Shown here: in pieces, positions 31,919-43,617 of the stretch
Layout: each line of letters begins with the position of its first letter
How positions within the stretch are numbered: position 1 is the first letter of the stretch
Assembly: GCF_024323335.1 (NCBI RefSeq)
Contig: NC_066581.1
Location: forward strand, 429,368,136-429,432,135
Direction of reading: 5' to 3'
DNA: 64,000 nt
Origin: Lathyrus oleraceus
Lineage: Eukaryota > Streptophyta > Magnoliopsida > Fabales > Fabaceae
Position numbers and translations under genes: made by a program
Notes under the pieces: model-generated
What the model saw: only the letters and a program-made list of their open reading frames with translations
Database searches by the model: none
What the model was told of the DNA's origin: nothing

Positions 31919-33439
31919 ATGGATCAGGTTCAGACAGAGCTGGCCGAGATGAGGGCAAACATGGCCCAGTTCATGACAATGATGCAAGGGGTCGTTCAGG
32001 GGCAAGAGGAGCTGCGTGCCTTAGCCCAGAGACAGGAAGTTGTGATTCCAACATCCAACCGTGCTTCGCCTGTTGCTGCACCCGCTCATGAGACTATCCA
32101 TGTTGCCGCTCCCACTAACAACTACGCCGTCGGGGATGAACTTGAGGGTATAAGAATCAATGGACAGCCTCTTGCTGCAGAGGTCAATGTCAGAGCTACC
32201 CGGGCTCCGATTCGTCATCCAGCTCCGTTTGTCAACCAACAAGAGGACACGTTTACTCTCCTCAGTGAGGACTATGATGTTGTGAAAACCGAAGAGAGGG
32301 ACAGAAAAGTGGATGCTCTTGCTGAGAAAGTCCGAGCCATGGAATGTCAGAACTCCCTTGGGTTTGATGTGACCGACATGGGTCTGGTGGAAGGGTTGAA
32401 GATCCCCTACAAGTTCAAGGCACCCTCATTCGACAAGTACAATGGCACTTCCTGTCCTCGCACCCATGTGCAGGCATACTTCAGGAAGATCTCTGCTTAC
32501 ACTGACGATGAAAAGATGTGGATGTACTTTTTCCAAGATAGTCTATCTGGGGCATCTTTGGACTGGTACATGGATATGAAGCGAGAATCAGTCAGAAGCT
32601 GGAGAGAGCTGGGTGAGGCATTCCTAAGGCAATACAAGCATAATATGGACATGGCGCCGAGCCGAACTCAGTTACAGAGCTTGTATCAGAAAGACAAGGA
32701 GAGTTTCAAAGAGTATGCTCAGAGATGGCGTGAGCTAGCCGCCAGAGTGCAACCTCCTATGCTGGAGAGAGAGCTGACTGACATGTTCATTGGAACCCTG
32801 CGAGGTGTGTTCATGGATCGTTTGGGAAGTTGCCCGTTCAGTAGCTTTTCAGATGTTGTCGTCTGTGGAGAACGAACTGAGAGCCTTATCAAAGCAGGAA
32901 GGATACAAGATCCTGGCTCTTCAAACTCTTCCAATTCTAAAAGGCCATCCTCTGGGGCACCCAAAAGGGGAGAGAATGAAACAAATGCTGTGCACCGTCG
33001 AAGGAGTGCAAATAGAGGACCATATCGGCAAGTCGCTGCTGTGACTATTCCAGCAACTCAACAGCAACAGAGAAGACCAACTCAGCAGCATCAGCGTCCA
33101 CAACGTCATCCTCAGCAGCAGGCTTCCCAGCCTCACGATGGTAATCAAGCTGGTACAAATAATGGGAGGAAGGAGATCATTTTTGATCCAATCCCCACGT
33201 CCTACGCCGAACTGTATCCCTCTCTGATAGAGCGGAACTTGATTACGCCCAGAGACCCGCCGCCCATACCTGTCAACCCTCGGTGGTGGTATAGGCCTGA
33301 ACAGCATTGTGTGTATCACTCGGGTGCTCCTGGTCATGACGTGGATAGTTGTTTCCAACTGAAGATGAAGGTTCAAGACCTTGTGAGGTCAGGTATTCTG
33401 ATCTTGGAGGACTTAGGTCCCGATGCTAATCAAGTTTGA
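31919..33439 (+). CDS. gag: Gag polyprotein of element C, intact
   Basis: 506 codons without a break. Residues 1-40 are a likely coiled coil (MDQVQTELAEMRANMAQFM). Residues about 165-330 are the plant Ty3/gypsy gag core, with YFRKISAYTDDEKMWMYFF, SLSGASLDWYMDM, FLRQYKHNMDMAPSRTQLQ and the YAQRWRELAARVQPP motif. Residues about 355-410 are basic and Gln-rich. Near the end is a zinc knuckle, C-X2-H-X5-H-X4-C (CVYHSGAPGHDVDSC, residues 464-478), followed by KMKVQDLVRSGIL. Gag packages the element's RNA into cytoplasmic particles. The ATG at 31919 is the first in frame, about 1.1 kb after the primer-binding site. Gag normally runs on to protease and RT, but here it ends in a stop and pol is gone. 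Confidence 0.93.
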   Translation: MDQVQTELAEMRANMAQFMTMMQGVVQGQEELRALAQRQEVVIPTSNRASPVAAPAHETIHVAAPTNNYAVGDELEGIRINGQPLAAEVNVRATRAPIRHPAPFVNQQEDTFTLLSEDYDVVKTEERDRKVDALAEKVRAMECQNSLGFDVTDMGLVEGLKIPYKFKAPSFDKYNGTSCPRTHVQAYFRKISAYTDDEKMWMYFFQDSLSGASLDWYMDMKRESVRSWRELGEAFLRQYKHNMDMAPSRTQLQSLYQKDKESFKEYAQRWRELAARVQPPMLERELTDMFIGTLRGVFMDRLGSCPFSSFSDVVVCGERTESLIKAGRIQDPGSSNSSNSKRPSSGAPKRGENETNAVHRRRSANRGPYRQVAAVTIPATQQQQRRPTQQHQRPQRHPQQQASQPHDGNQAGTNNGRKEIIFDPIPTSYAELYPSLIERNLITPRDPPPIPVNPRWWYRPEQHCVYHSGAPGHDVDSCFQLKMKVQDLVRSGILILEDLGPDANQV

Positions 33440-33864
33440 AGATAACAAGTCCCGGGCTGGCGCCGACTTTTTCTTCGGAAGGGTTGTTCAGAAAGCAGAA
33501 GCTGCTGATGCAAGAAATACTGACAGTTGTCGTCCCCGATGGGATCTATCACAATTGGGTCACTGTGGGCTTTCCTACAGTTGTTCATAAGTCTTTGTAA
33601 TAATCACTTTGTTTAAAAACCCTTCTCCCATGCCAAAAGAAGAAGTGATGACATTGTTGGCAACATTTTGTGCGATGATATTCTCATTCAAATAAATTCA
33701 TGTTAAACATTTGTTTTCCATTTGTTTTCCCTTTTCACTTTTGCATGAAATTGGTGATCACAAAAAACCTTAAAAAACAAGAATAAAAGCAATCTTTTCA
33801 TCTGCATAACGATTGTTTTGTTTGATTTTCAAAAAAACTTTTCATATCAAAATCATTATGCAGG
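33440..33864 (+). other. Non-coding spacer of C after gag
   Basis: This is the 425 bp between the gag stop and the RT scrap. It is AT-rich with no supported frame. It occupies the place of the gag-RT spacer of A and B. Confidence 0.5.
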
Positions 33865-34005
33865 TTGTTTCTTAAACCCATTGAACATAATGATCGGACG
33901 TCATCTCCCAATTTTGAATTCCTTGTATTCGAAGCGGAAGAAGATGATGTTGAAGGGATTCCTGACGAGATTTCCCGACTTCTTGAGCAAGAAAAGAAGA
34001 TCACA
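33865..34005 (+). pseudogene. RT lead-in fragment of C
   Basis: The frame reads FEFLVFEAEEDDVEGIPDEI then SRLLEQEKK, which resembles the acidic stretch before the RT in A (EEDCELPEELARLLRQEEK). Past it the sequence becomes A-rich (34049-34170) with AAAAAG-type runs. The RT itself is absent. Confidence 0.65.
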
Positions 34006-34179
34006 CTCGGCTGCATCTCGAGAATCAGCAGAACAGCCAACTGGGGCATTTATCAAAAAAAGAAAAAAGAAAAAAGAGGAGGGTGCAAAATCAAAAAAAA
34101 AAGAAATTAATCAAAATCAAAAAAAAAAATCAAAAGAAATCAAAAGAAAAAAAACAAAAGAGAAACAGCACCCTCAAAG

Positions 34180-34496
34180 TCCCAAGTTGGCTGATGCTGA
34201 AATTCGATCGAAAAGAAGAGATCAACTGCCATGTGTCATGGTCAGTCATATCAGCAGAGAGTGAAGAAAAACATCCAACAAGAAGGTCAAGCCTCGTGTG
34301 TTCCGAGAAGGTGACCTTGTGCTCAAGAAAGTCTTGTCTTTCGTGCCCGATTCCAGGGGCAAGTGAACTCCAAGCTAAGAACGTCCATATGTTTTCAAGA
34401 GAGCCTCTTCAGGCAATGTTTTGACACTTACTACGATGGATAAAGAAGTTCACTCGTCCTGTGAATCCAGATGCAGTCAAGAAATACTTCGCCTAA
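34180..34496 (+). pseudogene. Integrase C-terminal tail of C, decayed
   Basis: The pieces LADAE, then KKVKPRVFREGDLVLKKVLS and PVNPDAVKKYFA match the integrase tails of A and B in order, but in shifting frames. A TGA at 34364-34366 replaces the Trp of the GKW motif. The catalytic core is absent. It is followed at once by the hairpin array. Confidence 0.75.
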
Positions 34497-34514
34497 AACA
34501 AAAAAAAGCAAAAG

Positions 34515-34690
34515 CTCGCTAAGTCGAACACCCCAAAGGGCGATTCAGGCAAAAAAAAAAGAGCGTCTCGGTGGATTGAAAACCCGAAAGGGCGATCCAG
34601 GCAAAAGTTAGAGACATTGAAAAAAAAAAAAAGAGAATTTGCATCCCGCTAGATTGAACACCTCACACTGGGGCAATCTAGGCAAAAATT
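34515..34690 (+). other. Hairpin array downstream of pol (C)
   Basis: The three stems are CTAAGTCG 34519-34526 with CGATTCAG 34541-34548 (one mismatch, one G.T); TGGATTG 34572-34578 with CGATCCA 34593-34599 (one G.T), enclosing CCC-GAAA-GGG at 34583-34592; and CTAGATTG 34649-34656 with CAATCTAG 34674-34681 (8 perfect pairs). The flanks match those in A and B although the stem sequences do not. Confidence 0.7.
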
Positions 34691-35269
34691 AGGGATTTGG
34701 CAAGTAACTGCATCTTGACAAGACTGTGCTGTACATCTGTCATCCGTCAGGGATTCTCGATTCGTCGTCGACTGAAGTTTTGAATACATCGAAAATTCAG
34801 AATGGTAGAGGAAAGGTCATTATGTTCAATGTAGCCCTCTCCAATATACATCACCGATTTCAAACTTGTACAGATCTATGGAGTCTTGCCCTTTGCAGAC
34901 TACCATTCCATCACATCAATTTGAGCTTTTAGCCAATTATTTGCACTCTTATTTGTTTTCAACTCAACAAACGTTTTGCATGTTTTAATTGATAAAGTAT
35001 CATTGTTTTCAAAATAAACAAATTTTTTCAAAAAAAATTGTTCTTAAACAAAGTGAACATTCGCAATGATGGAAGGATACTTAGGAGACCCACAGTGCTC
35101 TCCCGAGGGTGGTATGATTACCAACAGGTAAGACAATTGTTCGTATCTCGAGCATGACTGTATCTTTGTCCTGCAGAACCTCGTATGGTCTCTCCTCAGT
35201 GAAGTTGCCCGATGCAGTGTTGTTTGAAGTTGTTCATCTTCACGTTCCCGGCAGTACAGATTCTTCCTC

Positions 35270-35740
35270 CAAATCCCTGTTAGCTCTATGGTGGGGCATC
35301 CCCAGTAGAGTGCTGTTTGAGCCCTATCGTGGGGCATCCCCAGCAAGGCTGCTGTTTCAGACATTATTGTGGGGCAGCTCCCCTAGCAGAGTGTTTACCG
35401 AAGACTTCAACTTTCGCCTCTCCAGCAGGCCAGTCTTCCTCTCCACCAGTATGGTTGTTTTTCTTTGAAGATTCTGTATTTGGTAGATCAACATCCCAGT
35501 ACTATGTCATGCCCTCAGATGGATCCCCTAGCGGAGTTGTTGGCATGATGAGCTTTATCAATGCCTATCTATCCTCATCAGAGATCTGGCTGCTTCTTGG
35601 TATCTCTGATTTTCATCACGAGTTGTTGTGGCGCATCCGCCCGTATGTTGTAACTCTGTTCTCCGGTTGTGACCGACGATCCTTCCGGAAGCCTCTTGTG
35701 GCTCTTCCTCCCCTGCAGGATGAGGACTTTGGTTTTCTCT
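35270..35740 (+). repeat. CCCCAGC-type motifs in C 3' UTR
   Basis: A looser cluster than in A and B, with CCCCAGTAGAGTG, CCCCAGCAAGG and CCCTAGCAGAGTG, the first two each after GTGGGGCAT. The open frames crossing it are not supported. Confidence 0.55.
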
Positions 35741-36249
35741 CCGGACGGTTGATTCCCGGACCTGTGTGCTGAGCATGTCTGTTTGTCAGCGTTCATCATA
35801 CATTCATCATGCATAATGCATACATGCATAATCATAGCATTTGGATACTCATGTTGCAGCTGTTGCCGGGTATCTGTTGTTTTTTGCTTCTTGCTATTTG
35901 GTGATACAGAATCTCTCCAGCAGATTTTCCTCAAGCAAATATGGGTGTGTCTGATCTCTCCATGTAGAGTCTACCCCTTAAGCAGAAAGTGTCTATCCTT
36001 TCCTGCCATTTCCCCACTGAGATACATCCTCGTGGATGGCGGTTGCTTCCGTTCCCTCCCTACACGGGATGGGTTTTTCCCTATTGAGTTCTTTCCTCAT
36101 TAGGATGAGTCTTGTTTCAGTCTGCCTTTTTGGATCGATCCTGAATTGGCTTCCTATTGGCTGTCTCTTATGCTTCCCTGGGGCATAAATGAATAGTTGC
36201 TCACTAGTCGGCACTCATTCATCTTATCCTCAACGGAATTTGGTGGCTT

Positions 36250-36640
36250 CTACCTACGAACCGGTAGCTGTAAGTCCTTTCTTTACGGTCTTCTACCCAC
36301 TAGTTGGTAGTTGTAAATCCTTTTTTCTCACTCTGTCTCTCAGCAGACTGTTTGTTGGCCTCTACCTACAAACCGGTAGCTGTAAGTCCTATTTCCGTGG
36401 TTTTCTACCCACTAGCCGGTAGTTGTAAAATCCCACTTTCATCCCCTTGCGGATATTGTTTGTGGGCCTCTACCTACAAACCGGTAGTTGTAAGTCCTAT
36501 CTTTGTGGTTTTCTACCCACAAGCTGGTAGTTGTAAAATCCCACTTTCCTCCCCTTGTTGGAATTAACCCTTTGTGCTCATCCCGATGATGACTGGTTAC
36601 TTTTCCGTGGTTTTCTGCCTACAAACCGGTAGATGTAATC
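36250..36640 (+). repeat. Tandem repeat of about 107-113 bp in C 3' UTR
   Basis: Units begin CTACCTAC at 36250, 36363 and 36470, with a partial one at 36615. Inside each is a second half-unit starting CTACCCAC (36293, 36406, 36513). Each half carries a version of CCGGTAG(C/T)TGTAA, so the array grew from a shorter motif. Confidence 0.85.
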
Positions 36641-36812
36641 CCCTCTTTGTGGTATTGATACTCTTTTCCCCTTTGGATACTTGCCTTGATCAAGCAGTAT
36701 TGTCCCCATTGGGTCTTCACCTTCTTCGCGGATACTTGCTCCGAGTAAGCAACTTTATGCTCTCTTGATTGGTCATCTTTTGCATACCTAGTCTGGTACC
36801 CAGATGCCTTTC

Positions 36813-37667
36813 TTTTCGGTCGATTATTCATTTAACAACCTACAAACCGGTTATGGATAATCTTCCATGCGAGGTTATTATCTACGTTCTGACGGCTATA
36901 GATAATATACTTCATGCGCTCTTTGGTCAATCTTTTGATTGTTATCACCAGTCGAGTAAGATTCGTATTCCTTGTGGAATCGAATGTTCATCCTTTTACA
37001 AGTTTGCCTTCGCTCTCTTCAGGATGTTTTCGGTCGATTATTCATTTAACAACCTACAAACCGGTTATGGATAATCTTCCATGCGAGGTTATTATCTACG
37101 TTCTGACGGCTATAGATAATATACTTCATGCGCTCTTTGGTCAATCTTTTGATTGTTATCACCAGTCGAGTAAGATTCGTATTCCTTGTGGAATCGAATG
37201 TTCATCCTTTAACAAGTTTGCCTTCGCTCTCTTCAGGATGTTTTCGGTCGTTTATCCATCTAACAACCTACAAACCGGTTATGGATAATCTTCCATGCGA
37301 GGTTATTATCTACGTTCTGACGGCTATAGATAATATATCTCATGCACTCTTTGGTCAATCCTTCGATTGTTATCACCAGTAGAGTAAGATTCGTATTCCC
37401 TGTGGAATCGGATGTTCATCCTTTAACAAGTTTGCCTTTGCTCTCTTCAGGATGTTTTCGGTCGTTTATCCATTTAACAACCTACAACCCGGTTATGGAT
37501 AATCTTCCATGCGAGGTCATTATCTACGTTCTGACGGCTATAGATAATATGTCTCATGCGCTCTTGGGTCGAAGTCGTCCTCCCCAGCCGAGTAAGATTC
37601 GTATTTCTTGTGGAATCGAATGTCCATCCTTTAACAAGATCGCTTTTCTAGCCCTCTTCAGGATGTT
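36813..37667 (+). repeat. Tandem repeat, 4 copies of 214 bp in C 3' UTR
   Basis: TTTTCGGTCG begins at 36813, 37027, 37241 and 37455, exactly 214 bp apart each time. The fourth copy diverges towards its end. The long open frames here, up to 215 codons, come from the repeat having a period not divisible by three and few stops; they are not genes. Confidence 0.92.
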
Positions 37668-38022
37668 GAGTGTTTTGGAACACAAACCAATTCACGCTTT
37701 GGCACTCAGGCCAACCTTCCGGTATTCAGACCGAAGAAGTTTCCGACGATCAGGTCGATGTATTTGCGGCGCTCAAGCCATGGTTATCCCTGTGTTACCA
37801 TTTATTTTGGTATCCAGGTCGACGTTTCTGTTTCGGTATTCAGGCCGATTTCTTTTTTCCGTTCCAGACGGACTGTTCTTTCAAGACTGTTTCTTTGCCG
37901 ATCCTGACAGGCATTCCTGTATTATATCCAGTCGGTGCAAATTTCTACGGTTCTTTTGTATTCAATCCCTGTTTACCCTGAAAGTCTGACAGCCATTGCT
38001 ATCATCCGTTCGGGTTCCCAGC

Positions 38023-38040
38023 TGATTGAATAGGGGCAGC
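38023..38040 (+). other. Polypurine tract of C
   Basis: TGATTGAATAGGGGCAGC directly precedes the 3' LTR. The same tract is used by A and B. Confidence 0.8.
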
Positions 38041-41000
38041 TGTAGCACCTCAAATTTGCACCTATCATTATACATACCATCTCATATTAGGTCATAGCAT
38101 ATCATGATCATTTGCATTGTCCCCAGTTGCCTCAAGTGCAAGCAAGCAAGAAATTAGGTCAAACTGATCAGGAGATCAGTCAACCAATCAAGCAAGGTTG
38201 TTTCTCAAGGGATCAAAGCCTTAGGGTTTGTCCAACAAGCTCTCATGTCTTGGAGTATCATTTGAAGGGTTCAAGTCAAAGGTTGGAGCCTCATTTGTCA
38301 TCAGTCGATGCACAGACAAGCCAAAACCCTAGAAAGTCAAAGTTGGTCAACTGTGATTGATTCTTTGGATTTGGTGGATGGAAATGGTTTGAGGGAGTTT
38401 ATTCATGTCCTAATAAGCCTCATCTATCATGTCAAACCTCATCATGGAAGAAAATCAAGCCAATCAGAAAATTTTCCAGAAATAGCAAGTGGACCTGTAA
38501 TTTCAACTGCCAAAAATGGAAACTTCTTGATCCTCAACTTACATCATGATACAAGCTCCAAATGAATTTTTGCCCAACATGAAAGTTGAAGATCTTGTTC
38601 TCCCATTTTCAAAAAGTCCAAGAACATCAAAATCCCATGTGTGGTTGTCAAGATATGATCAAATCATTTTCACAAAAATCTTGAACTTCAACTGAGCATA
38701 TCTCCCAAACCATAAGGCCAAATTTGGTGGGGTTTTTTCCTACAAACCACATTTTTCATCCTCTTTCCAAAAATATAAATTTCACTCATCAAAACCCTAC
38801 CATTCAAAATGGCATTTTTGGACCTTTTTCATTTAAAATCAAGGTTTGACCAAAGTTTGACTTTTTGAGTTTTTGATTTTTTCTCATTTTTACCAATTGG
38901 AAAATGTTCTAAATCACATTTGTGACTTGTCTCAAGCCCTAAATCATCATCATGCCACCATTTTTCCACCATTTTGGACAAAAATTCAAAGTTGGCAATT
39001 TGTGCATTTTGCTTCATACAAGTAAAACAAAGTTGGCAATTAAAGAGCAAATAGCAAACATCAAATTTGTTAGTCATTTTGCAGCCAATGCCAAGCCCAG
39101 CTCGTGTAGAATACACCTCCTTTGTTCACTTATGCCAATTAGCAAAATTTGCAATTTGCTCCATTTAAGCTAAAACAACTTAGCACATGTTTAAGTGAGG
39201 ATTAACAGGTCATATTTAAGCTTCCTTCTGTCCAAACAAACCCTAGTTTTTACAGCCTACACACAGAAAACACACTCTCACTCTCTTCTTGCAAATTGGC
39301 AATTGGAAAAATTCTGAGCAAACCATCACAAACCACAAGAAACCCTTGTTTCCTCCATCAATTGAACAACATTTTGGGCCTATTTGAATCACTACTTCAC
39401 ATCTGGAAAGCTTCATCTCCCTGCTGCTATTTCAAACCCCTTCCAATGGCAAAGTTCGAGTCAGTTGGGTTCCAGCTAATTTGAGCAAAGGACCTTCAAG
39501 AATCCATCAGCATTGACCTTAATCTACCTCTGTTTGCATTTGAATCCACCGATACACCACTGCACATCAGTTTTTCTCCAAACAAGTGAGTTTTTTCGAT
39601 TACCTTATTTTGACAAATAATGATATGCTTTAAGTAGGCTTTGCTTCACTGATTCTAAAGAGCTATAGTTTGCTTGAATTGATGAAATATTGCATGAGAT
39701 ATTTGAAATTTGAGTTTTGTGTACAAGTGAAGTCTTGCTCGATTTGCCATGTTTGATTTGATTCTGGGAAGTTTGATGTTGTATTCTTGTTATTTGATGC
39801 TTAAATGATGCTGTGACCATGCTTAATTTGAACTTCTGGGTGACTTGATTTTGTTCACGTTGGAATGATAATGATGGGTACCCTGTTTATCTATGCTGCT
39901 GTTTAAATCCATGCCCAGAATTTCCTGTGGTCGATGCTTGTCTTGTTGTGATTGATGTTGCATGAGGAGGAGTTTGCATGGCCGTTTTGATATTGGTTGT
40001 TTTGATCGTGCATAATTGATGAATATGTATGATGAATGTTGCTATTTTCTAAAACCCTAGCTGTGGCACGAGATTCCCAGAACATGAAGTTGGATTGGCT
40101 GTGGTTGTTAATTGTTCATGCGTGTACTGTTTCATTAAAAATGGGCCAATCACAACATTTCCAGCCTTTGCCTGATGCGCAGTCGTTTTACTTAGTGATG
40201 CGCCATATTACCAGTTTGCCATTCCTTTGACTTATGTTGACCAATTGCCTTGCCTTTTGTTCATGCTTGCTACATTATTTCATCCAACTTCAACAATTAT
40301 TTTCTAATTCATTTTTCATCCAAAAATTATGATTCTTTTTCCATGATGTTCATGATTGAGTCTATTATTTAATTATGAATTTTAATTATTTTTCCATTGG
40401 TTGGTTTTTTAATTGATAATTGTTTTCCCAACATGTATGCCAAAATGATACATTGTGCCATTCCTCTTGTGAAATTGTCATGTTGCATCCAATGAGCCTG
40501 AATTTTTTTGTGGTGAAACTAGACACATTGACTTTCATTTCCATATAAAGTTTGTGCATTTATCATTTGTGGTTTGAGAGTTATGATTTTTTGAAGTCAT
40601 GTGTTACATTTGAGGTCACACCATGATCATGCATTTTCCTTAATTTTGTTCACATGCTTCCCTACATCCAATTGACTCCAAATTTTGCATGAATGATCCC
40701 TTGTATGTCTAATTGATGTATGAATTTTCTTGGAATTAATCTTGCTGTTTTCCATTTATGTGAGAATTTTCTTCCATGCTTGGTCATCTGTTGACTTTTT
40801 GTGCTATGCCTTGCCAAATCCTTTGGGAAATTCTCATAACATATCACATGATCATGAAATTTCATATGTGAAAACTAGACATGTCAAGCTTTGCATTGGT
40901 GTTAATCTCATTCATTTCTCTTCTGTTTTCAAATTGATATGATTTTTTGAAGTTGACCCATGCTTGTTGACTTTCACCATGCTTACTTGAATTTGGTTTG

Positions 41001-43617
41001 ACTTCATGATTTTACTTGACTGCCTTCCTCTCATCCAAATGCCATGAAATTTTACATGCTTACCATGTTAGATGTTAGGATTGAGTGTGATTTATTTGTT
41101 GATTTTTGAAAATGTTTGGGTTGACTTTTGATGCAAGTCATTCTGTTGACTTTTGTGTGCTTTCCTTTGCCTTACTTTGACTTCAAATGTTCATGAAATG
41201 ATCATAATGCATGATATGGTTGTGGGCCCAATTGTGATTGCTTTCTAATTGGTTGACTTTGACTTTGAGTTGACTTTTCCTTGCTGCCTTGACTTTTTCT
41301 TTCATCTTTGACCCTAGGCTAGCCCTAGTGGTCCTTTGGACTTATGTTGAGTTCATCTGTTTCAGGTTGAGCATAGTGCTTCCAAGATCATACCAATTTG
41401 ATTGATGTTTGTTTGTCTATATTGTGCTAACCTTTTATTTTGTAGGTGACTCATGTAACTTGAGTTTTGCTTTGCACAGTTGACCTTCTGTGGTTGACTG
41501 TTTATCCATTTCCTTTGGTTTTAACTGTGGAACTGTGAACTGATTGTTTTGACTTTTTCAGGTACTTTAGTTGCTTAAGTTCTCTGAACTTGCTTGCTTT
41601 GCTATTTTTAGCATTTGCTTTTGAGGTATAAATACTTCTTCTTCATGTAGTCTGGAGACCCGGTCTGTTATTTGACCGGGCAAACTGTCTGAAGTCCTCC
41701 TTAAGAGGCAATGCCTGTGTATGTTTACTTTGTCCCTGTACAGAGTCAAAGACCTCCTAAGTGAAGAGGCAATTGGTGGAAGGTAGGGATATGCAGTCTA
41801 TCCCCCACTATTCAGTGTGTCTTCTGTTTTGCTCACACTACTGTGTTGATGCAATTCAGATAAAAACCCAAGATCTTGTGCAATTGCACAGCTGAGTCAG
41901 TTTTAAATGTGTAGAAGGGTTCCCACTTTCTGAACCCACACATTCTTGTCAAGTGCTCTCCCTGGCCAGGGATAGAAGCAATGAGGCACACCCCTCATCT
42001 CCTATTCATTCGCTTCACCTTAGCCTCTCAATGGCAAGGTTAAGAGCGCACTGACCCCATTCCAGTTGGCCCTAGTGCCTAACCTTTTGCTTGAGCCTCT
42101 TGTATGCATATAGAGTGTGCTTTGTGTGATTGCCTGTTTGCTTTGCCTCTTTAGGTTTAGCTTAGACTTGCCCTCGTGCAAGGTAGGTTGCGCTTGACTT
42201 GCTTCCTGTGCAAGTCAAGTCTGTGTGGCTTGCTTCCTATGTGAGCCATACTTAGAACTGTTCGGCCGAACTACGGCAACTCTGATTCTCACGTTCAGGT
42301 GAGATACGTAGGCACGAGACGCGATGTCTTGCCGAGTTTTGACTAACAACTAACAGCTAATCCTTGCTTGCTTTCGCCCTCGTTGCGATCCTTTCTCTCG
42401 CCCTCGTTGCGATCGAGACTTTCCCTTTCTCTTGCCCTAGTTGCAATCGAGTCCTTTTTCCCAGCCGGCCGAACTACGGCAACTCTGATTCTCACGTTCA
42501 GATGAGATACGTAGGCACGAGACGCGATGTCTTGCCGAGTTTGACTAACCACTAACATCTAATTTCTTTTCTCTCACCCCTGTTGTGATTGAGATATCCC
42601 TTTCTCTTGCCCTAGTTGCAATCGAGACTTTGCTTTTTCCTGTGTCTGTTCAGGATAGGTTGGCCCTTGTGCCATTTAGCTAGAAACCTTAACTTAGGGT
42701 TGACTTTGCATGACAACATCTAGGCTCGAGTCGTAGTCTCCCTAGTGTTGTGTCTCCCTCTGTTATCTGGTTAGGCTAGATCCTTGTCCCTGCGTAGGGG
42801 AACTACATCGCCCTGATCTTCATACCAGATGAAGTATGTAGGCAGGAGATTGAGCTGATCTCTCCGGGCGCCCTTTCTTTCTTTTGTGTGTGTTGTTTGA
42901 CCTTTGCTAAGCTCGAGTCCCCGTACTCCTTAGCATTTGCTGTCTGTTTGCTTGTGTTTGACAGCTATAGGCTGAGTCCCCGACTCCCTATCTATCTGTT
43001 GTGTTGTTTAGGTTCGGATGTCAATGTAAGTCCAGTGATTGGCATTTGGGCTCCACGTTTGCCTCTTTGCGTGTGTTTTAGGTTCGGATGCTGACATAAG
43101 TCCAGTGATTGGCAGTCGGGCTCCATGTTTGCCTGTGTTTTGTTTGCGTGCGTGTCAGCCTGAGCTACGAATGCTCTGATTCTTCTCTCGTCCGAGAAGA
43201 TACGTATGCATAGGATGCGATATCCTAGCGAGCATGTGTCGTCTCCCCAGTCCGAACTACTTCGACTCTGATGTCTATGCCTGATAGACTAAGTAGGCCC
43301 AGGATGCGACATCCTGCCGAGTCAGTTTCAGTCAGTCTCTTTTGTCTCTTTCGGCCAGTGTGTGTGTTTGAGCAGCGTTTTAGCAACCATTTTCCTTCCT
43401 TTTGTGCGTGGATCCCGTAGAGTACTACGGATGCGTAGGGTGCCTAACACCTTCCCTTCGCATAACCGACTCCCGAACCCATCCTCTTTGGTCGCGAGAC
43501 CATGTTCTTTCCTAGGTTTACTTCGAGCGTTTCCTTTCCCTCTTTTGGGATAAATAACGCACGGTGGCGGCTCTGTTGTTTCTTTCTTTTCCCGCCGGTT
43601 TTTCGCGCGACGCGACA
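38041..43617 (+). repeat. 3' LTR of element C
   Basis: A near copy of 25201-30779. The differences I noticed are mostly single-base changes, plus one lost base in a T run and one in a C run. All five pseudoknot modules and the hairpin pair are unchanged. Confidence 0.95.

Larger units (their letters stand above)
25201..43617 (+). mobile_element. Element C: gag-only Tat/Ogre-type retrotransposon nested in B
   Basis: The LTRs are 25201-30779 and 38041-43617 (5,579 and 5,577 bp), beginning TGTAGCACCTC and ending GACGCGACA. TGGAG is at 25196-25200 and 43618-43622. It is a different family from A/B, but its primer-binding site is the same and it shares the RNA motifs. It carries an intact gag of 506 codons, a scrap of the RT lead and a decayed integrase tail, so protease, RT, RNase H and the integrase core are missing. 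I counted about nine differences between its LTRs, so the insertion is very recent. It must have moved with enzymes supplied by another element. Confidence 0.95.

Noticed and set aside
31919..33439. A host gene encoding a retrotransposon-derived gag protein
   Set aside because: The frame lies inside an element with intact LTRs, target duplications, primer-binding site and polypurine tract, so it is the element's own gag.
34083..34424. Lys-rich frame in C
   Set aside because: It comes from A-rich runs, then reads the integrase tail in the wrong frame.
37342..37989. 215-codon frame in C's 3' UTR
   Set aside because: It runs through the 214-bp tandem repeat in shifting phase and has no coding signature.
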